The position numbers were made by a program, and so were the translations under genes. DNA of 64,000 nucleotides from contig OZ059899.1 of NCBI GenBank assembly GCA_964057225.1, positions 7,254,001 through 7,318,000 on the forward strand, given 5' to 3'. Below the pieces are notes generated by a model that made no database searches, was not told the DNA's origin, and worked only from the letters and a program-made list of their open reading frames with translations. Below are positions 46,611 to 58,523 of this stretch, in pieces. Each line of letters starts with the position of its first letter. Position 1 is the first letter of the stretch. This DNA is from Auanema rhodensis. Its lineage: Eukaryota > Nematoda > Chromadorea > Rhabditida > Rhabditidae.

Positions 46611-48394
46611 GTCCATACCATTTCATAATATTTTATCCATTTTTTGAATTAGAAAGGATAGCTTAAAATTTCATTATGCTTTCAATATTTTTTACTGATC
46701 TGATTTTCTTATCTTTTTGTCTGATCTCTTTAATGGCTAGCTTTCTATTTTGCTTTACTCACTTTTCATTTTATTTAATCTTTTAATTTTTATAAGTTGT
46801 CTTCCTCATTTTCTATTCTCTAATATTCTTAAATTCTTGTGTGACTTCGTAATGCATGTTCAGACTTTCTGCTATCTGATTTCCTAATTGCTGTTACGCT
46901 TGTACCACGGTCTTTGTGTTTTGTCGTTGTTGTCTTCACTTCAGTGTCTTTGCCTGTCCCTATCTCCTCTCGTCCGTCCGTGTGCTGCTGCTGTGACCCG
47001 GAGGCTGGGTAGTAGAAGATGAAGAAGAGAGAAAATGAGAAACAGAGAGGGAGAGAAAGAGAGACAGCAGCAGCCTAGCTAGCAAAGTAGCAGAGAGAGT
47101 CTTTTTGTGTGTCCGTCCCCCATCGTTGCCCCCTGTGTGTGCAGCAGCCGGCGACGAAGGGCGAGATGCGATGTGTGCGCGTGAATAACCGAGTGGTGGT
47201 GGCTGGGGGTTGCCCCGTGTATCGATTGTTGCGAGAGACGCAGAGGATCGACGACTGCGACGCCGCCACCGACCACTCCCCCATTACGACCGCTTCACCA
47301 CTGGCTCTTTCACCACCATCACCATCACTACAGCCCACGATTTCGATGATTCTTTCCGTTTTAGTAATTTCTTTTTGTAGTTTTTCATAGTTATCTAATT
47401 TCATGTCATATGCTAATTATATTTCTCAAATTTTCTATGTTTTTGTATGTTTTTTCTTATAGAAATAGTTGTCAAAAGACTCAGACGTTATTGCAACTTC
47501 TACCGACCCGAAATTTCTATGTTATACTCGTATCGCATCGATCATTTTCATGTATTAGACACTTGTGAACCTTATCACAATCATTGTCCTGTGTGTTTTA
47601 TCTCCGGTTTGTGTGGTTTGTTTCGCTTGTTATGACAGTTTTGTTGGTAACCTATTTTCAATTTCCCGTGAATCATATCCACTAAAGTTAGTTATCCTTT
47701 GGAAAAATTAGGATGATACTCACCTCATTACCGATTATTACTTTTATTCACATTCCTACTATGCCTTCTCTCTATACATTAATCTTATGTTTTGCTATCA
47801 ATCGAACTGGCTGCATATCGCTGTCTTACTGATTTGATACGAGCGTTGTCATATTTTATTGCCACATCGTCTAATTTGGAAAATATCTTCTATTTCGAGG
47901 GCGTCTGAATTAATGTGCGCTCCACTTACGGGCCTTGGCATTATAATTAGGATATGATTATTATATTGTGGTTGACGGTGGTGGCAACTGAACTTTTGTG
48001 TTAAGAGTTACATCCTATTTGAAAATGCTTAGACTCCTTTTGGTTACTATATGTATGATATCTTCTGTTCAGGCCTTATTTTCTTGTATACTATGAAGAT
48101 ATTGCCGTTCATCCTCGCGTGTCTGCTAGCCTTCCCTTCCGTTGTAATTTTTTTCTGAATGAATCTCCTCTCAGATGCGGTTTATCTTAGCCTCTATTTT
48201 GAAATTATCCTTTCTAAATGCTTGCTAAATTACCGTTCAAATATTCCTTTATCTTCCCTCTCAGTCTTTTTTTATATTTTACATATTGCATTGTTTTTCT
48301 TGTTGTGTTTGATAGGCTTTTAAATCTCATAAATAAAATTATTTTCAGGTCCTTAGGTCAGGTAACGGACTTTTTCTAGGTCTGCAAGACTAAG
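46611..48394. promoter_or_regulatory. Long upstream region of the GW182-like gene with GC-rich core
   Basis: About 1.8 kb without coding support. The stretch 46965-47345 is far richer in G+C and CpG than its surroundings and carries purine-rich (GAGAGAAAGAGAGACAG) and CACCACCATCACCATCAC tracts. A TTATTTTCAG acceptor at 48342-48350 and a TTTTTCTAG acceptor near 48379 precede the ATG at 48395, implying 5' non-coding exon(s) or trans-splicing. Open frames on both strands here (47075-47404, 47109-47390) overlap each other and look compositional. Confidence 0.5.
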
Positions 48395-50843
48395 ATGGAT
48401 CTGGAAAGAGGTGTCTCTAATATCAAACTAGATGAAAATCCGTGGCGGTCACAGCATGATCAGGGTTCACAGGTTAATTTTATTTAAAAGTCTGGTTTTT
48501 ATTAATATTTTTAGTCATGGGGTGGACCTATGCCAGGAGCTGCTTCTGGAAGTAACCCCGGCTGGGGTCATATGAGTCCACAGCAAATGAGAAATCCATG
48601 GCCTGATGGCAATTTAGGTTAGTTTTTTTTAAAGTAGTTTAAGCTCTTAGTTTTCAATTTCAGCACAAAACGTGAACGACGCTCTCGGAATTAGTGGTCC
48701 TCCAGGACAAGGATGGGTACCTATGAGCGGGGCCCATGCAGATTTTAATGATAAAATTTGGAGCGATCCCCATGCTGAACCACAGCAATTTCAGTCTATG
48801 CATAATCATCACAGTATGTTTAAGACATATTTTATGCTAATTCTACATTTGTTACAGGAGGAATCAATGGCATGATGGACGCACCTGGCGATTGGGGAGG
48901 TGCTGGTCCTAATCAGTCACATCAACAGATGTGGAGTGATCCGCTCAAAGCGGAACAGGATGCTTACTGGAAACAGCAACAGCAACAACAACAGGTATAT
49001 TAGAATATTAACTTTGTCATGTAACTGATATTTTTTGAAGGCTGGAAACACATGGGGCATGCCACGTGGTGGGCCAATGGGTGGATTCCACATGGGTCCC
49101 CCCAATAATCATCCAAGAGGACATGAAGGACAGATGGGGGTTATGATGGGAATGCGAGTTCCTGCTCCAAATGGTAGGATATAAGTAGAATCTCCAACTT
49201 GAAACGTTTCGTTGTTAGGCTGGAATGCTCCACCAGGCGTGTACAGACCACAAGCACCTTCTGATCGTAATATTTGGGGACGTGGAGGAGGTCCTCCCAG
49301 AATGTCAGGACGTGGATATCATCCAGGAGGAGTAGATATGAGTGTTCCGCCACCGATTGATATGCCTGTATGCTGATCAATACGTCACAACCTTTACATT
49401 TTTATTAATTACAGGGGGAGATGCATATGCAAGGAGTGAGTCAAATGAGACAGATGCCACCTCCAAATAATATGATGGGAGGTATGTGGAAGCAAGAACC
49501 TATGGTTCCAAATGGAATGCGTTCAAATACATATGGACAGGTAATATCTATGCTATACTGAATGAAAAAATAACTACTGATTTAGTCTCAACAAGTTCCA
49601 TCACCTTTTGCTATGCCTTCAAAACCACAAGCTCCACCAGGACAATTTCCAATTGCTGGAGCTGATGATTTAATGTGGCACGATCCCAATGGAGATCTTA
49701 AGAAATGGCAACGTGACACTGGCGTTTCTTTGTGGGGCGACCCAGAAAAATGCAGTAAATATTTATATTAGCTTCTTTTAAAATCCTTAGGAATGCTCTA
49801 ACTTTCACCTTTGTGAGTTTCAGATGAAAGACCTGTACGATTGTGGGTTGTACCAGAAGGTGAGGAAGAAGACATCGAGGTTGCTTTGAGCAAATGCCCT
49901 ATTCCTCAAAAAAGAGTATGTTTTTCTAAGATAACTACTAATATATCATTTTCTTAAATAGAACGAAGATGGTAGTGCTCGTCTACCATTAAGTTTGCCC
50001 ACTAAGCGTCCAATTGTTGTAACAGGATGGGGAGAGCTTCCCGAAAACGATCCTAATAATCCATCTAAGCAAGGTACCGTTAGCTTCGGAAATTTTATTA
50101 TATATTTTCGCTCTTTAGATGATGGAACCAGTTCTAAATGGGGTGATATTACTCCTGTGCCTTCTAATGATGCTCCTTGGTATCTACCCAATCAACAACC
50201 TGCCTCTTTCTCTGCGGATGCTCCTTCCTCATGGGGACAACCTCCAGCAACCGGTAAAGGTTCGCCTATTATGGGATCAATGCAATCAGGCTCTTCAGAA
50301 AACTCAAACTTCAAGCACATCGCTGACCAGCTCAAATATGCCGTTGATAAGGTAAAAAATTTACTAGATTTTGTTTCATAGATTGGTTTTTAACTACTTC
50401 AGAGCTATCTCGACATTTCTATTCTTTCTCTTCCTTCACTGCCTCCACATGTTCTTCAAAATATAACGAGTCTTTTGACAAAAATTCCAATGCTTGAAAG
50501 CGTTCAAAACGAACTTAAAACTTTGGTTTGTTCTTGTTTTCTTTTCTTAGTAAATATAATTCCTTTTTAGACTGAAAGTGTACGCCCCGAGGGCGAGCTT
50601 GAGAGTAGTTCTCCTGTACGCTGGATGAATGAAGTCCAAAAGGTAATTCATATTTAAGTTTAACTTTATAGTTTTTTTTTCTAGGTTGAATACAACCGTC
50701 TCATCATTGATGTAACAACCGCTAATATAGAAGTTAGTGATCTTTCGAAGAAGATTAGTACAGGTCTTGCTGAAGCCGGTATGGCTCCTATGCCACAAGA
50801 TAGTAGCAGAGGAGATGCCTATCATTATTCCTTCCTGGAATAA
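48395..50843 (+). CDS. GW182/AIN-family miRNA-silencing scaffold (Gly-Trp-rich)
   Basis: About 13 exons. The protein is rich in isolated Trp beside Gly or Ser: QSWGGP, PGWGHM, GDWGGAG, NTWGMP, NIWGRG, VSLWGDPE, TGWGEL, SSKWGDI, SSWGQP. These are the WG/GW motifs that dock Argonaute. It also has Met/Pro/Gln-rich low complexity (HQQMW, a Gln run near 48980) and DDLMWHDPNGDLKKW. The C-terminal third is helical and charged (LPSLPPHVLQNITSLLTKI, then ESVRPEGELES). In C. elegans AIN-1/AIN-2 play this role, recruiting deadenylases to miRNA targets in P bodies. Start MDLERGVSNIKLDENPW. No RNA-recognition motif is seen, in line with nematode AIN proteins. AIN-1 versus AIN-2 cannot be told. Confidence 0.8.
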
Positions 50844-51600
50844 ATTCTAAACTGTGAAAGGTAGCCTTTACTGAATTAGCTAGAATAGTTTTCATGCCCC
50901 AAATTTACAGAGTCAGTGCCGTAATCATTGTACCTGAAAAGGTACGGTTTGTTACTTTAGTCCTCAAGGATTCTCTACAACTCAATTCTCCCGCAACGGG
51001 CCTTTACCAGCCTTTACAAATCTCATTTCTTTGCAGCTAATACGCGTTGCTTTGCTGATTCCCTTTTTTACTCTAGTAATGATGCTTATTTCGATTGTGA
51101 TCTGTAGAGATTCTCTATATGTAAGTAGCCTAATATTTCTTATGTTGTATTCTAGTTTGGCTCCCCTTCCCTTAGTCCCAAGATGTGTGCTCACAGCACA
51201 TGCCATCAATCAGTGACTAATAGTCTATTCTCTGGTGTGGGTCGTTAATTCTCGCGACTCCGTGTTTCCTTGTATGGGTTCACAATCTAATCCACGTAAT
51301 ACATGGCCACTACTAACCTCCGTATCACTTGTCTTTTCTGCATATTATTCTTTGTGTCCTCACACTCCCAATGACCCAAGCCTTAATCCTATTTCAATTT
51401 ATTTTGTGTTTCTCTTTATTTTGTCTTATTTGTTGCCAAAGCTGGATCTTCTGTTGTCCTGTCAAGTATTACTAACTATATAGTATAGCTAGGAAGTTAT
51501 GAAAACAACTAGAAGATATCTAGATAGTGTAAAAACAACTCAGATGGCCGAATGGGCAAATAGTAATAACTTGAAGTGATAATATCATCTATATCACCTT

Positions 51601-51619
51601 TAACTATATCATATAGTTA
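51601..51619. repeat. Perfect 9-bp inverted repeat around TAACTATAT
   Basis: TAACTATAT C ATATAGTTA. A second, CTAACTATATT (51722-51732) with AATATAGTTAG (51746-51756), is also perfect, and TACTAACTATATAGTA lies near 51470-51485. The recurring motif within 300 bp suggests remnants of a small element or a local structure. Confidence 0.6.
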
Positions 51620-52456
51620 AGCTACGTAGTTAAGCTAATATATTAATCTTTTGCATTTATGATAACTTGAGTTTTCATCGAAATATAGAAATGTTTCATG
51701 TTCATAAGTTGTAAATGACTGCTAACTATATTATTTAGTTAACCTAATATAGTTAGACAAGATTCAATGATGGTTTTGTAACCACCAACCTTAAAGGGTC
51801 AAAAAATATATAATGTTCATATGTTCTTTGTTAATTATAGATAATTACTGATAAAAACCTGTTCAAACTAAGCGCGAAAACTCCTGCGCCGCGAGGACAC
51901 GCGAAAAGTGAGCTGATCGGAGGATTATCAAATTACCAATTTTTTTTTTCGGATTTTTTTGTGATTTCGGGATTTCTTGTGTATATCCTATGTCATTCGT
52001 CTCGAAGTCAGGTACTGATTTCGGATTCTTAATTTATATTGTTGTCCTAGCTCTCTCCCTCTCCCTCTATCTCGCAAGAGCTTTCATTTGATAAACTTTG
52101 TTTAAATTTCAAACTGTTTATTTGATTTTATGCCAAAATAGCCTTTCTGTTTAGAATGAGGAACCCATTTAACCACAACACCTTTATACAGACTATCATT
52201 GATGTATTCCTAATTGAATTTTATCTAGCAATGTGAAATATTTTTCAGTTTAACTCGGGAATGATTGCAGGGCTTAATGTGAGTCAATTGTACGGATTTG
52301 TAGTTGTGAAGGCCAGCTTTGATAGTTTTGAAAACATCTTTAACAAACGGCTTTTTCTTGATACTGCCCGAAATTTGACTTTTGAATTAAATGTATGAGA
52401 AAAAATTAATACTCACTCTAGGTTTCTGCTTGCTGAAGCTTAGGAAGAAAGTCTAT

Positions 52457-52473
52457 TGACGTCACCTCACGTG
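52457..52473. promoter_or_regulatory. CRE (TGACGTCA) next to an E-box (CACGTG)
   Basis: Two palindromic transcription-factor sites 3 bp apart (52457-52464 and 52468-52473) in a locally less AT-rich patch, about 1.8 kb before the dehydrogenase ATG. They match the CREB/ATF and bHLH consensus. Function unproven. Confidence 0.35.
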
Positions 52474-52942
52474 TTTCACGCATCGCTCTTCGCTCATTTT
52501 TCGACGGTTTGACGTGCAAAGCGGTTGCTTCTCCCTGTTCTTTCTATCCGTCCTTATCTCTTGTTCTCTTGGATATATATTTCTTGTTCTTCATGGGGGA
52601 AACTTGTGGGTGCTTTTGCTTCTCAATCCAGTGTCTTTAACTCTCGTTGAAAAATATTTCACTTCCTCTTCTCAGTTTCAGATCAATTATAATGATGAAT
52701 TAAGCTCATTGAATGCTTACTATATGTTTCGTTTTGTACATATATGTAGATATCTATGATCGTACTTGTCTTTAATTGAGTAAACCTTGGAATATTTCAA
52801 TAAAAATATCATTTATGCAGTTAGACTTGTATTTTTTTTATGGATAAATATAGCAATGTGCAATCTGAGTTCGGGCGACCTAACCTGCCGGCAAACACGT
52901 TTTCTAATAACCAATGTGCAAAATACTCGTTAGGTATATCTA

Positions 52943-52971
52943 CCCCCCAGACTCTTTTTGAGGTCAGGGGG
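52943..52971. other. G/C-stem hairpin
   Basis: A CCCCCC arm pairs with GGGGG across AGACTC-TTTTT-GAGGTCA, with a few mismatches mid-stem. It stands out in AT-rich DNA. No known RNA class recognised. Confidence 0.3.
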
Positions 52972-54287
52972 TCGCCATACTCCGCAAGATGATATACCCG
53001 ATATGTGCGATAAATGATGAATGTTGGACCATAAAAGGATCAATTTTTTAAACATGAAAGGGATCAAAAAAATTGTATCAATGATGTTGCTTCACTTTAA
53101 TAAAAATATTCACCGGCAGGAATCTAGGAAAACAAACAACTGTTGTTTTATTTGAGAACAAACAATAAGGTAAGAATTTAACAATGAGCATAGTTTTATG
53201 AAAAAGTAGGTTCAAATGAATTAATCTCAAAATATACAATATTCTTTAAAAATATTAAAACGACCATATTTGAAATATACAATGGCAGCCATATTTTTTC
53301 AGATATTATGTCTAAGTAACTCAAGACAACTTTTAACCCCTTTAAGTGTTTTCTTGTTAGAATTCTTGATCCGAAACGTTTTTGATAACGATCATATTTC
53401 ATATAATGACATGGCAGCTATTGGTACTGATAAAGAATATTTTTAAATCTTCTTCTTAACATCTCTTGATTTAATTATTTTAATATTTTGAAAACAACTT
53501 TAAATAGAGCGTTTGGGTTTTAAATCAGTATATCAGATTAGATTGTACTGGAAAACCGAAATTTCCACTAGAACACCTTCAACCGTATTATGTTAACCTT
53601 TTAAATGGTAATATGAAGTGAAGAAATACTAAAATAGATATAATAAGATGTCTGTAGCATATAAGTTAAATAACTAATTTCATCTATTTATATAAGAGCA
53701 TATTGATAGATATCATTCAAATGATCCTGAATATTTGTCTTAGTGTGATGTATGATCATTGACTGTTCTTTTATGTACCTTCGTTGTAATCATTCGATCT
53801 CTTTGTATTATTATGTAAAGTTGTACAGTTTCTTTCTCCTCTCTACTTCTGTTCCTCTTAAATCCTTAAGGAAATGATCGTGCTTTGTATTCATTCTAGG
53901 CGTCGTAAAATAGATGAGTGTTCTTTGAGTATTCTATAATTGTTCGTTAAAGTCGGTCTCCTCGTTTAACATACTCTTTCATTTAAAAGCCCAGATGATA
54001 TTTTAGTGTTCACGTACTTCTGCGACTATTTTTTTTAGTGATTGGAAGTGATTCGTTCCGCCCAGGCAGTCGTCAGCACATCGTCTGTACTCGGTTCTGT
54101 TAGTGTACAACCATAGGTTGTATATTTTATCATTCTTTAATCTTGATTTGATGAAATAATGGTTAACACAAAGTATATAGTTTTTTTATATTGTTATCAT
54201 TATTGTGACATTTCTTATCCATTTATCTTTGTTGTTAAATTGTTGCCAAAAATGATTGTAAGTGTTCCAATTGCTTCATATTTTAGC

Positions 54288-56256
54288 ATGTTGCCATCCC
54301 GTTTTGCCCGTTCTTCCTTAGTCTCTACTAGAGGTTTATTGTCTGGAGCTAGTGCTAAGCCAAGACATGATTCCGAGGGTAGAGTTCCTCCCCCAGTTAC
54401 TCAACTTAGCGAAAGTGAATTAGCTTTGAAGGACACAGGTTTGCTAAAAAATGTTATAAACCTACTAGTGTATCTGTTTTTTGTACAGTCAAGAGATTTT
54501 CTCAAAATGTGGTAAAGCCGCTTGTACGTGAAATGGATGACAAGAGTATAATGCATCAAAGCGTAATCACAGGATCTTTTGAGAACGGGGTTCTCCTCAA
54601 TAAATGTTAGCTCTTTTTCATTAATATTTTTTAGTTTATGGGAATCGAAATTCCTAGTAATTATGGAGGTCCTGACATGGCTTTCTTTGATTCAGTTTTA
54701 GTTATTGAAGAGTTGGCTAAGGTGTTATTGTGCTTTTTTACCCTACAATTACTTGATTAACTAACAGGTTGATCCATCGGTTTCTGTTTTTGTTGATGTA
54801 CATAATACATTGGTTATCCCACTCATAATTCAACTCGGTTCTGAGGAACAGAAGCAAAAATATTTACCAAAATCTTGCACTGATTGGGTAAGTATTTAAA
54901 AAATTAATTGATTAAACTGTACTGGTTTTATGTTTTTGTTTATAAAAAGTAATATACCTAAACCAATTTCATGAAATTTACGTAAGGAATTACTTTATTT
55001 TTTGATTGTGAAATAGTGTTTTACTTTTTATAAAGGCATGCGCGGTTGTTAACATTATTGATGTTTTGGTTTAATTTTTTTATCTTTTTTCTAGATTGGA
55101 TCTTTCTGTCTCACCGAAAGTGATTCTGGCTCTGATGCGTTCGCTCTCCGTACAGTAGCTAAGAAGGATGGAGATGATTTCTTGATTTCTGGATCCAAGA
55201 TCTTCATTACCAATGCTGGGCATGCCCATTTCTTCTTGGTAAGGAGTAGGAGAAATATTTCTGTTTATTGTTATCTTAACAGGTTTTCGCTAATGTTGAT
55301 CCTTCCAAGGGATATAAAGGCATTACTTGCTTCTTAGTAGATCGTACTCAAGAAGGAGTGAGTGTAGGAAAGAAGGTAATATTATATTAACATTCTATTA
55401 TTAGTACTAGTTTGATATAGGAAGACAAGCTTGGTATTCGTGCTTCATCAACCTGCACTGTGAACTTTGACAATGTACGCGTTCCAAAGTCTGCCATTTT
55501 AGGTGAACTAGGAAAGGGTACGTGGAACTAAATTAGATCTATGAATGTTTTTAATATAATATATATTTTCTTAGGTTACAAGTATGCTATTGAATGCTTG
55601 AATGGAGGTAGAATTGGTATTGGTGCTCAAATGTTGGGACTTGCTCAAGGATGTTACGATAATACCATTCCTTATTTGCAAGAGAGAAAACAATTTAACC
55701 AGAGATTGATTGATTTTCAGGTTCATATAACTCTTTAATTTCATGAGTTTTTTTATTTTGAAATTAACTTTAAATTTGAAGGGAATGCAACATCAAATTG
55801 CCCAGGTTGGCATGGAAATCGAAGCTGCAAGACTTCTTGTTTACAATGCTGCCCGCATGAAGGTAGAAATTTCTTTAATTGAATCTTCTTTTCTACTACA
55901 ATTTTGAAAAGAAAACAGTTTCGAAAAATACGCTTCAAATGATTTTTTCTTCAGGATAATGGAATAAATTATGTTAAACAAGCTGCTATGGCCAAGCTTT
56001 ATGCTTCACAGGTAGGTATTAAAATATTTAATTTGAAAGTAGCTAGTTTTAATTGAATATTTATTCTTTGTAGGTAGCAACGACCTGTACTTCGAAGTGT
56101 GTTGAATGGATGGGAGGTGTTGGATTCACAAAAGATTTTCCCGTAGAGAAGTTCTACCGTGATTGCAAAATCGGAACCATTTATGAAGGAACTTCAAATG
56201 TCCAACTGAACACCATTGCTAAAATTATCGATGCCGAATACAAGAACTTCGCTTAA
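54288..56256 (+). CDS. Short/branched-chain acyl-CoA dehydrogenase (ACADSB-like), mitochondrial
   Basis: About ten exons, about 425 residues. The N-terminus [18 protein letters not shown] is an Arg/Ser-rich mitochondrial presequence. Family motifs in order: [22 protein letters not shown], the FAD/substrate block [69 protein letters not shown], and the catalytic Glu in [10 protein letters not shown]. The Glu position fits the short/branched-chain group rather than isovaleryl or long-chain enzymes. It oxidises acyl-CoA with electrons passed to ETF; nematode relatives (ACDH-1) act in branched-chain and propionate breakdown. ATG at 54288 follows a TATTTTAG acceptor by one base, so an upstream non-coding exon or trans-splicing is likely. 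Confidence 0.92.
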
Positions 56257-58523
56257 AATAATTAACGATTTCTAAACCAAAGAAATTATAATCTTTGAGC
56301 CATATAGAATCACGTGTATTTGAGAATGGATTGGTGTTCAATAGTTTAATTTTGTTGTGATTTTTACAGTCGAAATGACTGGTTTTTTAAAATGATAAAT
56401 TATATCTTTACGGTAAATAAATAAATAGAATGTTTATCAATTATTTCTCAATATTTATAATAAGATCTGAAATGATACTTGTAATCTGATACAGATTTAC
56501 TCTCGAAATGACAAATGAAGAGATTTTGGATATGATTATCATCCTAAATGTATTGTTATAGGATTTATTATAAGGATATACCCAGCTGATAATCTCAATG
56601 TATGAAGAGAATAAAATGATTTTCTCTATTTCAGATATTGATGAAGTAATAACTCGGGTTGAAAGCGAAGGAAACGAGAGAAATCTGAAGATGGTTGCTG
56701 GGGGGACAAACCCCTCTATGCATTTTGCAGTAATAAGCTGATATCTTCCGCGCTCAGAGAAGCAGAATGAAGATGATGTTGTAGATGCCATGTTGCTGTG
56801 ACGACAATCAGAAGAGCGCAGTATGTAAGTAGACGGCAGACATGAAGAGATGATGGGAGATAAAAGGAACATGAGAGATTAAAGAGATTTCTGCTTACGG
56901 TAATTGGCTAGACTCACTGAGTTAGGTTCAATTGTTATCTTGACGGCTTCTTACTTCTCCCTTCTCTCTACTACATACCTGCTTTCTATATTATCTGTTA
57001 TTCTCGTACCTCTCTCTCTTGTACCATTATTCATGATTACCTTTCTTTTTCACTCTTTCTTCAATATTAAGCTTTATTAAATGTAAATCTGAATAAAACG
57101 ATGTGGTCTGCTGCATTACGGGTTCTTGTTTGAAATTCGCTAATCTATCCAGAAATTTTCGTTTTTTCCTATCAGAAACCTCATTGATAATCAGCTTTTG
57201 AAAGCTGTTTATGTACTTCCCACCCATCCCTCATTTACCGTTCATTTTCAGATTTTCCATCTGCTTTCCACTGTCTATTTGGAAACTAATTGATATTTCT
57301 ATTTATGAAAATATCATCAGATCAATGATGTATGCTTTTATATTCCTTTTTCGTTTATTGTTGCAAGAATCTGTAAATTACTAAATGGTTTCTTTAGTAT
57401 CTTTCAATTTGCTCAAAGTATTTTTTAAAAATCTGAATGCTATTCTTTGAAGTTATTATTTGTTTTTTATAATATTCTTATATAGTTATGGTTATTATAC
57501 ATGAGAATATGTTTTATCATCGATCTCTTTTGTTATTTTTCATTTTATTACAACTTTGTCTCAACGGAAAAAATAGTTTTGAGCTCCTTACTGATTCTGT
57601 GGTATTTCAAAGCCTTAATTAGTTGTCGAAGAAATATGCCCTCAGAGACTCATTTTATGTCTAAATTTTACGTTTAATCAAAAGTATTCCAAAGAAAGGT
57701 TTATATTAAGAATAGCTTTTTTTCCCTTAATCAATCATAACATTTCACTTTTTTTATGGAAATACATATCTTGTAGTATTGGTTTAAGCTTCATCTTTCT
57801 ACTTCACTTCATATTATCATATGATCTTTCTTTTTATTTTAAGAATAGCATTATAATAATCGAGTATAATGTTACAGATGAATGAAAATGGTAATCCATT
57901 TATGTCTATGATCATTCTTTTCTTGATCCTATTCATAAAATATATTTTGAAAAAATATTTTTATCACATTCAGATATGAAAAGACCTTTGAGTAGATTTA
58001 TTCATAATACTTTTTATTATAGAACAAAAAGATATTTTTATCTTTAACAATATATTTTTGTTTAGATAGTATGGTTTAAAAAGTGTTGGCCACAAAACTA
58101 TTTTCGAAAAATTTAACATATGGTTGAAAATTTTTTTCGTTCGCTTATAGTGTTCATAGCAAAACAATTCAAGAACTCGTAATTTTTTTTTCGATGTTTT
58201 GTACCCAAACTGCTTCCAGTAGTATTTTTGTTTTATTTTTCTTCTTTTTTTAAAAAAAAATGATTTTATTTATTCATTTATAAATATAAATATAGATAGA
58301 TATATCAATTGTATCATTTATTCTGGAATATTTATTTGTATAAAATAATATATACATACGTATATATAGTATGTATATTGAAACAAATTCCTAATATTTT
58401 CATCTGATTATCTGTTATTTGTCTTTCAATGTATTATATATAATTTTATTTTTCTACAATTTTCATTTATTTTCAAACTATTTATATACTTAAGATTATT
58501 CTATAAACATCTTATAATTGTAG
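56257..58523. other. Intergenic, 2.3 kb between dehydrogenase and guanylyl cyclase genes
   Basis: The 3' UTR lies at the left (AATAAATAAATAG near 56415-56428). A less AT-rich block at 56640-56900 may be regulatory. The minus-strand frame 56441-56872 has no supporting features. The rest is AT-rich with T runs and TATA stretches. Confidence 0.4.

Larger units (their letters stand above)
50844..54287. other. Intergenic, 3.4 kb between GW182-like and acyl-CoA dehydrogenase genes
   Basis: The first part should be the 3' UTR. No coding sequence is convincing; frames at 50982-51483 and 52514-52759 have no splice or homology support. It holds an inverted-repeat cluster at about 51470-51760, a CRE/E-box pair at 52457-52473, a pyrimidine-rich patch near 52050 and a G/C hairpin at 52943-52971. 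54000-54150 probably carries the dehydrogenase promoter. Confidence 0.4.

Noticed and set aside
47075-47404. Overlapping frames on both strands in the GC-rich block
   Set aside because: Several frames are open at once because stop codons are rare in GC-rich DNA; no domain or splice support.
56441-56872. 143-codon minus-strand frame after the acyl-CoA dehydrogenase
   Set aside because: Ser/Ile-rich without recognisable motif, and its start lies in a mixed low-complexity block.
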